64,000 bases of DNA, from the NCBI GenBank assembly GCA_965247665.1, contig CBDFHH010000004.1, forward strand, positions 930,001 through 994,000, given 5' to 3'. This DNA comes from CAUZWH01 sp965247665. Lineage in GTDB: Bacteria; Pseudomonadota; Alphaproteobacteria; SHVV01. Position 1 is the stretch's first letter. Each line of letters opens with the position of its first letter. The notes beneath the pieces were generated by a model. It did not search any database. It was not told the DNA's origin and saw only the letters and a program-made list of their open reading frames with translations. Made by a program: the position numbers and the translations under genes. Below, piece after piece: positions 8,532-16,509 of this stretch.

Positions 8532-8562
8532 GAGGCTGCTGGCGGGTTGCACCAGCAGCCTC
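8532..8562 (-). terminator. Intrinsic terminator/attenuator after the binding-protein gene
   Basis: A perfect 11-bp inverted repeat (GAGGCTGCTGG at 8532-8542 and CCAGCAGCCTC at 8552-8562) with a nine-base loop; on the minus strand it is followed by CTTTTCTTTTAA. It sits 14 bases after the binding-protein stop and before the GTG of HDO3. It should lower readthrough so that the binding protein is made in excess of permeases and enzymes, a common ABC arrangement. Confidence 0.82.
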
Positions 8563-8575
8563 CAATAAATCTAGA

Positions 8576-9592
8576 TTAGCCCTGCCACATGCCGATTTCG
8601 GCAATGACTTCGTTAACGATGCCCTTATAGAGCACGTCTTCCAGCATCATGGGTTCTTTGATGACCTTGTATTCGAAATAGGCCTTGGCGGTGAACTCCG
8701 TGACCTCGTCGGGAATGCCACCATTGACTCCCCATACCGGGATCTCGTTGAGCTTGCGCACCACCTTCTGGACCAGCGGCAATGGGTTCTCGGGCGCCCG
8801 CTTGATCAGGGCTTGGGCGGCATAGTCGGGATTCTGAATCGCGTAGCGCGCACCCAACACGAAGCCCTTGACGTACTTCTTCAGGGCGGCCCGACGCTCC
8901 GGATCGTCCAGCGTCTTTTCGCGCGCGACGAGGTAGACGTAGCCGATCCCACCGAGCTCCTTGGCAACCGGGGTAACGATATTGATCTGGTCGCCGGCAC
9001 GCGTCGCGGTCAGGGTGTTGACCAGCGAAAGCTGCGCCTTGCCGGCAATCACCGCCGCGAGACGGTCGGAGTGGCCGCCGATCGGAACGTGCTGGTTCTG
9101 GGTATGGTCCAACCCGTTCTTCTTCATGATCATGGCGGTCATGTGGTTCAGCATGCTGACGCCGCCGCCGCTGGCGAATTTAAGACCGACGATATCTTTG
9201 CCCATCATCTTGGGGCCATCGGCGCCGGTGATCATCTGGTAGTCGACCCGGGGCTGCCAGGAGGCAAAGACCTTGACCTTCGCGCCCTTCTGCATGCCCA
9301 GCATCGTGGTCGATGGACCGACCAGCACCACATCCCCGGTGCCCGATACCAGGGTCCGGAACGCGTTGGCGTCGCCGAGCAGGTGCGTGTCTTTCACCTC
9401 AAGCCCCTGTTCCGCGTAAAAGCCCCTGTCGATCGCGACGTAGTGCGGAATCGCGAACGTGGTAGGCGGTGTCGGAAACACGGTTTCAACGGATTCCGCA
9501 GCGACAGGCGCGGTGCCTGCCATTAACGCAGCGGCAGTGACGCCCGCGCCGACGAGAAGTGCGCGGCGCGTTGCTTTAAACGGTGTCAGCAT
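8576..9592 (-). CDS. ABC substrate-binding protein, NMT1/THI5-like (NitT/TauT family)
   Basis: 338 residues from the ATG at 9592, which has GGAGG seven bases upstream. The N-terminus has a twin-arginine-like start (ATRRALLVGAG) and a hydrophobic stretch ending TAPVAAES, so export by Tat or Sec. The mature part opens PTTFAIPHYVAIDRGFYAEQGLEV, the standard NMT1-like opening, and contains GDVVLVGPS. This family binds nitrate, sulfonates, phthalates or thiamine pyrimidine precursors. The neighbours (four HDO enzymes, VOC enzymes) argue for an organic ligand that is then oxidised. The ligand is unknown. Confidence 0.85.
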   Translation of the reverse strand: MLTPFKATRRALLVGAGVTAAALMAGTAPVAAESVETVFPTPPTTFAIPHYVAIDRGFYAEQGLEVKDTHLLGDANAFRTLVSGTGDVVLVGPSTTMLGMQKGAKVKVFASWQPRVDYQMITGADGPKMMGKDIVGLKFASGGGVSMLNHMTAMIMKKNGLDHTQNQHVPIGGHSDRLAAVIAGKAQLSLVNTLTATRAGDQINIVTPVAKELGGIGYVYLVAREKTLDDPERRAALKKYVKGFVLGARYAIQNPDYAAQALIKRAPENPLPLVQKVVRKLNEIPVWGVNGGIPDEVTEFTAKAYFEYKVIKEPMMLEDVLYKGIVNEVIAEIGMWQG

Positions 9593-9898
9593 AGATTGTC
9601 CTCCCTCTGAATGCCGTCTCGCGAGCGCACTCAAACCGTGCAGCCCGATCGCGGATATTCTCACAGCGTAGCCGCGAGCGTCAATTGGGTAGAACCCGAT
9701 AACGGCGTTCGAATCGAAGGTTTCCCGCGCTTATTGCAACCCGCTCGCTATTCGAGGAGAAACTCGGGCACCAGTTCGTTGGGTTGGTCCGGGTTTCGGT
9801 CCGTCGGGTGCTCGCATTGCGGGATACGGCCGCACGCCTCGAAGATCGCCAGGCGGGCGGTCGCTATGCGGGATGAGTCAAGCTCGAATTGGGGCTTC
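9593..9898 (-). other. 306-bp gap between VOC1 and the binding-protein gene, likely promoter region
   Basis: No credible gene is seen; short frames here lack ribosome sites and family signals. It is the largest gap in the cluster, so transcription of the transporter part probably restarts here. Confidence 0.5.
9655..9684 (-). promoter_or_regulatory. Possible sigma70-type promoter for the binding-protein gene
   Basis: On the minus strand TTGACG (9684-9679) is followed after 18 bases by GAATAT (9660-9655). The -35 box matches well, the -10 box poorly. The start codon is about 60 bases downstream. Weak call by eye. Confidence 0.3.
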
Positions 9899-10924
9899 CT
9901 AAGCGAAGAACGCGCGTTGCTCACTGCCGATCTCGGCCAGCGCGGCGTAGGCCGGCGTGCGCTCGACGTAGAACTCGACCAGCAGACGATCCGGATCTTC
10001 CAGGAAAAAGCTCAGCTTGCGCGAATCGTCGATTTCAAAGACGGGTTCGATCCCGGCATCGGCGAGGTTCTTTCGGGATTGTTCAAGCGTGGCTTGGTCG
10101 GCGACTTCGCACGCAACGTGATGGTAGCCGAGGGGCTTGTCGTGGTCGTTGCGAATGAGCGCGATGTCGTAAGCCGACTGCTCCGCTTGACCACGCAGGT
10201 AGGCGTAGGAACCGTCCGGCGCGGCGTAGCATACGTCGAAGCCGCCGATCTCGGTGTAGAACGGCATCACGCTGTCGAGATTGGAGACGTGGAAAACCGT
10301 GCGGCCGGCTCGTAGGGCGCGCACCAGGCCGCCCTCCTGGTGGTGCCACTCGGGATCGGGATCCCAGTTGTGATCCTCGATCGGCTCCTGTTCGGCATCG
10401 GGGTCCCACTGGCGGGTCACCAAGCCGAGATCGACCGGACCGTGGAAGATCGTGCGCCAGTCACGCCGCGCGTCGGCGTAGAACTCGTGCACGATGCCGT
10501 CCGGATCATTGAGGTAGAGCGCGTAGGAACCGCCGTGGAACAGCTTCATCTTGAAGTTGACACCATAGTCGACGGCGCGCCGATAAGCTTCGACGAGCCG
10601 AGCCTGGTTGACGGTCTCCCAGCCGATATGATTGAGCCCGGCACGGCCGTGGTAGTTGTCGACGCTCTGTTTTTTGCCGTCTTTGCCGATACGTGGGGTG
10701 CCGTCGGCCTGAACCAGGCCGAAATCGTGATGCGAGTTGCCGTTGGAGAGAAAACCGGCCGGCAACGACCTCTCGAAGCCAATCCCCTCGAAACCGCAGA
10801 CGTGGTTGTAGAACTCATAGCTGCGGTCGAGATCGTTGACGTAAAGATTGGCGTGACCAATGCGCCGGGTTGAAAATCTTGGCGCGGGCAGGGATTCCGC
10901 GCGGACGTCTTCGGCTACCGACAT
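9899..10924 (-). CDS. VOC-family extradiol dioxygenase-like protein (paralog 1)
   Basis: 341 residues from the ATG at 10924, behind GAGGGA; an ATG eight codons upstream is less well placed. Two vicinal-oxygen-chelate modules: the first begins RRIGHANLYVNDLDRSYEFYNHVCGF, the second GRTVFHVSNLDSVMPFYTEIGGF. Candidate metal ligands include NHIGWE (His) and IVHEFYAD (His/Glu) in module one and YHHVACEV and LLVEFYVE in module two. The size and two-module layout fit type I extradiol dioxygenases, but the ring substrate is unknown. Its paralog lies just upstream. Confidence 0.75.
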   Translation of the reverse strand: MSVAEDVRAESLPAPRFSTRRIGHANLYVNDLDRSYEFYNHVCGFEGIGFERSLPAGFLSNGNSHHDFGLVQADGTPRIGKDGKKQSVDNYHGRAGLNHIGWETVNQARLVEAYRRAVDYGVNFKMKLFHGGSYALYLNDPDGIVHEFYADARRDWRTIFHGPVDLGLVTRQWDPDAEQEPIEDHNWDPDPEWHHQEGGLVRALRAGRTVFHVSNLDSVMPFYTEIGGFDVCYAAPDGSYAYLRGQAEQSAYDIALIRNDHDKPLGYHHVACEVADQATLEQSRKNLADAGIEPVFEIDDSRKLSFFLEDPDRLLVEFYVERTPAYAALAEIGSEQRAFFA

Positions 10925-11046
10925 TTTGTTTCCCTCTCGGCTCATCAAAGAGAAATCGACTATACACCAAGAAAGCGCCGCTCACACATCCGGGCCTGAG
11001 GCGTCTTGCCCGGGCCGGACCTCCCGAGCGAGCTCCCTTCGTACCG

Positions 11047-12063
11047 TTAGATGTAGTAGGCGCGCTCGCTGGGCGGGATCTCGTTCAGGGCCGCGAAGTC
11101 CGGCTCCCGTTCGGCAAAGAACTCGACTCCCAAACCATCGGGATCGCGCAGGTAGAAGCTGCGCTTGGCAGTGTTGTCGATCGAGATCACCGGGGTGATC
11201 CCGCGCTCGGCGAGCGCCTGCTCGGCGCGCTCGACGGCCGCCTCGTCGGGCATCTCGCACGATACCTGTTCATAGCCAAGTCGCCGGTCGCCTTCGCGCT
11301 GCAGCAGGGCGAGGTCGTAGCCGCTTTGATGCGCGGCGCCGACGAGGTAGGCATAGCTATCGTCGTCGGCGCGATAAGCGAGCGCGAAGCCGGCGACGTT
11401 CTCGAACCAGCCAATCATCTTCGGCATGTCGTCGACGTAGAACAGCGTGCGGCTCGCGCGCAGCGGATGGAATGCCGCGCCATCGACCTCGACCCATTCG
11501 GGGTCGGGGTCCCAGTAGGGCGTGGAGTCCGGGGCGCTTTCTTTGGGATTCCAGTGTGAGGTCACCGAACTGACGTCGCCGCCGTCGAAGATCTTGCGCC
11601 ATTCGCGCGTCGCGTCGGCATAGAACTCGTGGTAGTTGCCTTCGGGGTCGAACAGGTAAAGCGCCCATGATCCGCCGTGGAACAGGCTGCGTTTGACGTC
11701 GACGCCGGCGTCGAGCGCGCGGTCGTGCGCGGCGGCCAGGTGCGCCTGGTTGTCGGTTTCCCAGCCGATGTGGTTGAGGGTGCCCGGGCCTTTCCAATTG
11801 TCGATCGACTTGATCTTGCCGTCAGCACCGATGCGTGGCTTGCCGTCGGCTTGGCACAGGCCAAAATCATGGTGGGAGTTGCCGTTCGACAGGAAGGCCG
11901 AAGTCTTGCTGGTGCCGACGATGTCGAAACCGCACAGCTTGCTGTAAAAGGCGACCGATCGATCGCGGTCGCCGATATAGATATTTGCGTGACCCAAGCG
12001 GCGGGGCCCGAACTTGACGGCGGCTGCTTGCGAGCCGGCCATGATCTCTTCGGTGACGGCCAT
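11047..12063 (-). CDS. VOC-family extradiol dioxygenase-like protein (paralog 2)
   Basis: 338 residues. Same two-module layout as its neighbour, with matching blocks: RRLGHANIYIGDRDRSVAFYSKLCGF, AFLSNGNSHHDFGL, LNHIGWETDNQAHL, HEFYADATREWRKIF and DPDPEW. The high similarity points to a tandem duplication, perhaps giving a heterodimer or successive steps. Module two keeps EQVSCEMPDE where paralog 1 has HHVACEVADQ, so a His at that site is lost here and the two may differ in metal binding. It lies between the aldo/keto reductase and VOC1 genes in the HDO/ABC cluster. Confidence 0.75.
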   Translation of the reverse strand: MAVTEEIMAGSQAAAVKFGPRRLGHANIYIGDRDRSVAFYSKLCGFDIVGTSKTSAFLSNGNSHHDFGLCQADGKPRIGADGKIKSIDNWKGPGTLNHIGWETDNQAHLAAAHDRALDAGVDVKRSLFHGGSWALYLFDPEGNYHEFYADATREWRKIFDGGDVSSVTSHWNPKESAPDSTPYWDPDPEWVEVDGAAFHPLRASRTLFYVDDMPKMIGWFENVAGFALAYRADDDSYAYLVGAAHQSGYDLALLQREGDRRLGYEQVSCEMPDEAAVERAEQALAERGITPVISIDNTAKRSFYLRDPDGLGVEFFAEREPDFAALNEIPPSERAYYI

Positions 12064-12163
12064 GAAATCTACCCCTGTCGGAAGGTTGTGAGCCCGAGCT
12101 CTATGCGGATCCTGTGCTTGAATCGATACCTATCATAGCAGCTTCGCGTGCGACATTGCGGAT

Positions 12164-13174
12164 TCAACACGATCCGTCGCCGGTCGCGGTCTCGATCGCG
12201 TTGGCGGTTTCATCGTCCACATCGATGCCAACGCTCTCGATCAGGGACTCGAGCTGATCCTTGGAAGTGCAGCTCGACAGGACCGAAGCGACCCCCGGCC
12301 GGTGGCGCACCCAGGCGAGGGCGAGCTTGGCAGGGTCGTGGCCGATGGCGCGTGCGGTTGCGGCATAGCGTGCCGCGGCGGCCAACTGTTCGGTCCGACC
12401 CCAGCGAGATTGATAGCGCGGAAATTTGTTCAGGCGCGTGCTCGCCCGGGGGCGTTCGATGTCGTATTTGCCGCTGAGCACACCCATCGCCAGGGGCGAG
12501 AAAGCAAGCATCCCGACCTCTTCGCGCATGCACACCTCCTGGAGGCCGCGTTCGAACGAACGATCGAGCAGGTTGTATTGATTTTGCACCGAGACGATCC
12601 GCGGCAAGCCGGCATATTCGGCGGTGGCGGCGAACCGGGTCAGGCCCCAGGCGGTTTCGTTGCTGACGCCGGCGTGGCGCACCTTGCCGGCAACAATCAG
12701 GCGGTCGATCGCCTCGAGCTGATCCGCCATCGGCACGGTGCGATCGGGCCAGTGCAACTGGTAGAGGTCTACGTAGTCCGTGCCGAGGCGCCGGAGCGAA
12801 CCTTCGAGCGCGCTGGTGAGGTGGAAGCGGTCGAGCGTGGTGTTGCCGCCGCGGATATGGGGGACGATTCCGGTCGCGCCGAGCACGCGCGTGTCGTAGG
12901 CGCCGCATACTTTGGTCGCGACGATGACGGCGTCGCGGGTGCGGGTTTTCAGCCAACGTCCGACGACCCGTTCCGATACGCCATATTCGCGGCGAACATT
13001 GTGTTGGAGGCCATCGGCCATTTCCGAGATGTCGAACAGGTTGATGCCGGCGTCGTGCGCTCGGTCCATCAACCGGAGGGCGGCCGCGTCGACCAGCGTT
13101 CCGCCTACGGTCATGGTGCCGAAGCCGACGGCGGACACGCGCAGCCCGCTGCGTCCGAGCCGGCGGTATTCCAT
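12164..13174 (-). CDS. Aldo/keto reductase
   Basis: 336 residues, (beta/alpha)8 NAD(P)H oxidoreductase. Catalytic Asp (FDISEM, D48), Lys (VATKV, K88) and His (YQLHWPD, H141) are visible. The catalytic Tyr normally follows Asp by five residues (D-x4-Y-G); here that place is Ala, and an 11-residue insertion separates it from a later YGVSERVVG whose Y64 probably takes the role. The C-terminal cofactor region is normal (LALAWVRHRPGVASVLSS). It may reduce an aldehyde made by the HDO or VOC enzymes (inference). Confidence 0.82.
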   Translation of the reverse strand: MEYRRLGRSGLRVSAVGFGTMTVGGTLVDAAALRLMDRAHDAGINLFDISEMADGLQHNVRREYGVSERVVGRWLKTRTRDAVIVATKVCGAYDTRVLGATGIVPHIRGGNTTLDRFHLTSALEGSLRRLGTDYVDLYQLHWPDRTVPMADQLEAIDRLIVAGKVRHAGVSNETAWGLTRFAATAEYAGLPRIVSVQNQYNLLDRSFERGLQEVCMREEVGMLAFSPLAMGVLSGKYDIERPRASTRLNKFPRYQSRWGRTEQLAAAARYAATARAIGHDPAKLALAWVRHRPGVASVLSSCTSKDQLESLIESVGIDVDDETANAIETATGDGSC

Positions 13175-13219
13175 TCTCGGTGAGCACCCGATCGGTGCGC
13201 GACGGCGCGCGCGGGCCGG

Positions 13220-13918
13220 CTAGTTCAGCTTCTTGATGCTCTCGTACATGCTGTCGAACATTAGAAAGGTCATATCGACCGTTTCCTGAACCACCTCCAG
13301 CACGCGTTTGCGATCGGAGTCGGAGGTGGCGAATTCCTCGAGTAGCTCCTTGCCGATGCCGGAATGGTCGTCATCGGCGACATCATGCACGACCCAGAAC
13401 GCCACCGCCTTGTCCTCAAGGTCGAAATTCTGTTTGAGGTTCTCGGCGATCCCGGCGAACACGCCCGGACCCTGCGCCTCGCCGGCCAGCATGTGCGAGG
13501 AAACGCCTTCGAGGAACGGTCGCTCGCACATGTTTTGGAAGTAGTTTTTAAAGGCGATGGCGCCGGAACAGTAATGCGGCTTGCCGAGATCCTCTCGGCT
13601 CATGCCCAAACCCTCGCCGAAATCGTAGTAGAGCTGGTTGTGTGGCACGCCGTCGGCGTAGATGCGACCGGTGCCTTCCTCGTAGACGACTTCGGCGATC
13701 ATTTCGCGCCACTTGGGATCCGGGCAGTGGACGTAGAGCCGCCCGTGGTAGTTATGGTTGTGCAGCGGGATGATGCCGAACTGCCGCGCGAATTCGCGGG
13801 TCTGTTCGAGACTGAACGAGCCGTCGATCAAGCCCGCCCATGTCGGATGTTCGTAGAACGGACGGCTCGAGTGAATCTCCTCGATGCGTTCGAGTACCTG
13901 ATCGTTGGTGAGTCCCAT
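13220..13918 (-). CDS. Heme-oxygenase-like diiron-type enzyme, paralog 4 (HDO/PqqC/TenA fold)
   Basis: 232 residues from the ATG at 13918, chosen for its AGGGG site and for length equal to paralogs 2 and 3; a frame open to 13987 adds no family residues. Candidate ligands: H53/H55/H58 in HNHNYH, E80/E81 and H93 in EEGTGRIYADGVPH, H142/E147 in SHMLAGE, and H178, D182, H185 in VHDVADDDH (H-x3-D-x2-H). It is the first gene of the cluster, next to a divergent alpha/beta hydrolase, so the main promoter should be just upstream. Confidence 0.82.
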   Translation of the reverse strand: MGLTNDQVLERIEEIHSSRPFYEHPTWAGLIDGSFSLEQTREFARQFGIIPLHNHNYHGRLYVHCPDPKWREMIAEVVYEEGTGRIYADGVPHNQLYYDFGEGLGMSREDLGKPHYCSGAIAFKNYFQNMCERPFLEGVSSHMLAGEAQGPGVFAGIAENLKQNFDLEDKAVAFWVVHDVADDDHSGIGKELLEEFATSDSDRKRVLEVVQETVDMTFLMFDSMYESIKKLN

Positions 13919-13958
13919 AGCGGCCCCTGCTTCAGTCTTGAGTTTCCATGATGCCCAA

Positions 13959-13987
13959 AATGAAGCAGCCCGATCCGCCTTGGTCAA
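13959..13987 (-). promoter_or_regulatory. Possible promoter of the HDO/VOC/ABC cluster
   Basis: On the minus strand TTGACC (13987-13982) and TTCATT (13964-13959) are 17 bases apart, about 40 bases before the HDO4 start. The -35 box is good and the -10 box poor. It lies in the divergent gap where a promoter is expected. Visual call only. Confidence 0.3.
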
Positions 13988-14049
13988 GCACCACCGCGAT
14001 CTCTGGGAGGGGGGGCGTGCGGAGAGCAGTCTTTTGCTACGCTTCGCGC

Positions 14050-14883
14050 ATGGAGCTCGCTTTGCGAATTATCGTCATCGCCGCGGCCGTCTATGGTGCC
14101 ATCGTCGGGCTAACCTACATCGTGCAGCGGCAGCTGCAGTACTTCCCCGATCGCAGGATGTATTCGCCGCGCGAGGGTGGCGTGCCCGAGATGTCGATCG
14201 TCCGCTTTCCCGCCGCGGATGGACTCCAGCTTATCTCCTGGTACCACGCGCCTGTCTCGGACTTGCCGACGGTGATCTACTTTCACGGTAACGCCGGCAA
14301 CATCGCCGCCCGCGGTGCGGTTGTGCGTCCCTGGATCGAGACGGGCTACGGCGTTTTGTTGGTGGGCTACCGCGGTTACGGCGGCGGCGACGGGCGGCCG
14401 ACCGAGGAGGGGCTGTACGCTGATGGGCGCGGGGCGATCGCCTATGTCCTGAGCCGGGGCGTGCCGGCGCGCCGGATCGTGCTGTACGGCGAATCGCTGG
14501 GGACCGGGGTGGCGGTCAAGATGGCGGTCGAGCACAAGGTCGGCGCCGTGATCCTTGAAGCGCCGTTCACGTCGGCGGTCGAGGTTGGTGCCCGCGCCTA
14601 TCCGATCCTGCCGGTGCGATGGTTGATGAAGGACCGCTACGAGTCGCTCGGCCGCATCGCCGACATCGATGCGCCGCTGTTGATCATCCACGGCGAGGCC
14701 GACCCCATCATCCCGGTCTCGCACGGGCGCAAGATGCTCGCGGCCGCGCGCGAGCCGAAGCGCGGCGTGTTCATTGCCAACGCCGGCCACGGCGATCTCG
14801 GGGCGCACGGCGCTGGTGCGGTGATCCAGGAGTTTCTCACCGAAACGTTTCCCTCTTGCTGTCCTCGGCGAGGGCTTCGGTGA
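14050..14883 (+). CDS. Membrane-anchored alpha/beta hydrolase (BEM46/ABHD13-like)
   Basis: 277 residues from the ATG at 14050, giving an N-terminal membrane helix (LRIIVIAAAVYGAIVGLTYIV) like ABHD13/BEM46 proteins; an earlier ATG at 13948 would overlap the divergent promoter. Nucleophile elbow GESLGTG (Ser), oxyanion HGNAGN, catalytic Asp in HGEADPIIP and His in AGHGDL are all present. Probable esterase or lipase facing the periplasm; the substrate is unknown. Its last 47 bases overlap the 3-prime end of the convergent sufU gene. Confidence 0.85.
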   Translation: MELALRIIVIAAAVYGAIVGLTYIVQRQLQYFPDRRMYSPREGGVPEMSIVRFPAADGLQLISWYHAPVSDLPTVIYFHGNAGNIAARGAVVRPWIETGYGVLLVGYRGYGGGDGRPTEEGLYADGRGAIAYVLSRGVPARRIVLYGESLGTGVAVKMAVEHKVGAVILEAPFTSAVEVGARAYPILPVRWLMKDRYESLGRIADIDAPLLIIHGEADPIIPVSHGRKMLAAAREPKRGVFIANAGHGDLGAHGAGAVIQEFLTETFPSCCPRRGLR

Positions 14884-15277
14884 CGGCCTGGAAGGGCAGC
14901 AGCACGCAGGCGTGGCGGCTACGATGTTTGGCGACGGGTTCGAAAATCGCCAAGTCCCGCCAGGGTTCGTGGAGGGCGCTGCCCCGACCCTCGAGCATGG
15001 CTTGAAGCGAACTCCGGACCGCCTGCAATTCATCGGCCGTGCGTCCCCTGGCGTGCAGCGAAACCAGCGCCGCGGATGCGTTGCACAACACACAACCGCG
15101 GGTGTGATGGCTGATCTGAGCGATGGTTCCGTCGGCGAGCTCGAGATCGATCGTGACCCGGTCGCCGCACATCGGATTGTCGACGGTGGCGGTCGCGTCG
15201 GGCGCATCGAGGCGTCCGCGATTGGCGTCGTCGCGGGCGTGGCGAATAATCTTCTGCTGGTAGATCTCGTCGCTCAT
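14837..15277 (-). CDS. sufU: SufU-type iron-sulfur scaffold / sulfur acceptor
   Basis: 146 residues. SufU/IscU-like fold with the three cysteines expected for zinc or cluster binding: NPMCGDR (about residue 37), GCVLCNAS (about residues 61-64), and a C-terminal CVLLPF (about residue 124). In Gram-positive SUF systems SufU takes persulfide sulfur from SufS. Its ATG overlaps the desulfurase stop (ATGA), so the pair is coupled. Placed at the end of a molybdenum-hydroxylase maturation operon, it may serve cofactor sulfuration rather than general cluster assembly. Confidence 0.85.
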   Translation of the reverse strand: MSDEIYQQKIIRHARDDANRGRLDAPDATATVDNPMCGDRVTIDLELADGTIAQISHHTRGCVLCNASAALVSLHARGRTADELQAVRSSLQAMLEGRGSALHEPWRDLAIFEPVAKHRSRHACVLLPFQAVTEALAEDSKRETFR

Positions 15278-16509
15278 AACAATCGCCCCAGGGCATCGTC
15301 GAGGCCGTCGAGCATGGCGTCAATGTCGCCTTCGTCGTTGTAGGGAGCGAGGCTCGCCCGGCTGGTCCCGACGATGTCGAAATGGTCCATCAGCGGTTGC
15401 GCGCAATGGTGGCCGCCGCGCAATGCACAGCCATGGGCATCGAGGATCTGGCAGATATCGTGCGGGTGGGCTCCGTCGACGACAAACGACACCACGGGCA
15501 GGCGTTCCTGCAATCCCTCCGGGCCAAACGGCCTAACGATGCCGCGGCCGCGATCGAGCGTCGCCAGGCCGTCGAGTATTCTGGCCGTGAGGGCCTTGAG
15601 GTGCGCCTGCGTACCCTCGCTGTCAAGCGCGCTGATCCAGTCGAGCGCGGCGGCCAGCCCTACGGCTTGGGCGATAGGCGGCGTACCGGCCTCGAACCGG
15701 TGCGGCGGGTCGGCGTAGGTCGTGCGCTCGAACGACACCTGCCGGATCATTTCGCCGCCGCCGAGGAAAGGCGGCAGCGACTCGAGGATCGACCAGCGCA
15801 CCCACAGGGCGCCGATACCGTTGGGACCGAAAGCCTTGTGGCCGGAGAAGGCGTAGAAATCGACCCCCAGTGCCTGGACGTCGAGCGGCCCATGCGGTGC
15901 CCGCTGCGCACCATCGAGCAAAACCTTGGCACCGACCCGCGCCGCCGCCTCGACGACCCGTGCGACATCGGTGACGGCACCGGTGACGTTGGAGACATGG
16001 GTAAGGGCGATGAGCCGGCAACGGTCTGTGACGATTTCGTCGATTGATGCGAGGTCGATGCGGCCGTCGGCGGTCGGCGGCAGAGGTTTGAGTACGATCG
16101 CTCTGCGGTCGCGCAGCAGCTGCCAGGGCACGATGTTGCTGTGATGCTCGAGGTCGCTGACGACGATTTCGTCGCCGGCCTTGAGCTGGTCGCCGCAAGA
16201 ATGCGCGACGAGGTTGATCCCGGCCGTGGTGCCGGAGGTGAAGATCACTTCTTCGGGCCGGTTGGCGTTGAGGTAGCGGGCGACGACGCGGCGGGCGTCT
16301 TCATAGGCCTGGGTGGCTTCTTCGGCGAGCCGGTGTACGCCGCGCAGGACATTGGCGCGGCGGGCGGCGTCGTGATGCGCCACCGCGTCGATGACCGACT
16401 GGGGGATCTGCGCCGAAGCGGCGCTGTCGAGGTAGTGCAGCGGAACGCCGTCGAACTCGCGATTGAGGACCGGGAACTGGGGGCGGACCGTGGCGACGTC
16501 AAACGGCAT
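15274..16509 (-). CDS. sufS: Cysteine desulfurase, SufS/CsdA type
   Basis: 411 residues from the ATG at 16509, which overlaps the upstream stop by 11 bases; a longer reading starts inside the MobA domain of the previous gene. PLP-dependent enzyme of the class V aminotransferase fold. The PLP lysine lies in SGHKAFGPNG, with the cofactor pocket in LEHHSNIVPW and LLDGAQRAPHG, and the active-site Cys in RGGHHCAQP. It makes persulfide from cysteine. In this context it may provide the terminal sulfur of the Mo cofactor together with XdhC (inference). Confidence 0.9.
   Translation of the reverse strand: MPFDVATVRPQFPVLNREFDGVPLHYLDSAASAQIPQSVIDAVAHHDAARRANVLRGVHRLAEEATQAYEDARRVVARYLNANRPEEVIFTSGTTAGINLVAHSCGDQLKAGDEIVVSDLEHHSNIVPWQLLRDRRAIVLKPLPPTADGRIDLASIDEIVTDRCRLIALTHVSNVTGAVTDVARVVEAAARVGAKVLLDGAQRAPHGPLDVQALGVDFYAFSGHKAFGPNGIGALWVRWSILESLPPFLGGGEMIRQVSFERTTYADPPHRFEAGTPPIAQAVGLAAALDWISALDSEGTQAHLKALTARILDGLATLDRGRGIVRPFGPEGLQERLPVVSFVVDGAHPHDICQILDAHGCALRGGHHCAQPLMDHFDIVGTSRASLAPYNDEGDIDAMLDGLDDALGRLL

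Noticed and set aside
3821..13918. A standard thiamine-pyrimidine salvage locus (TenA with ThiXYZ)
   Set aside because: Four paralogs with a metal-type H-x3-D-x2-H motif and VOC enzymes do not fit, and no thi gene is present; kept only as an alternative.
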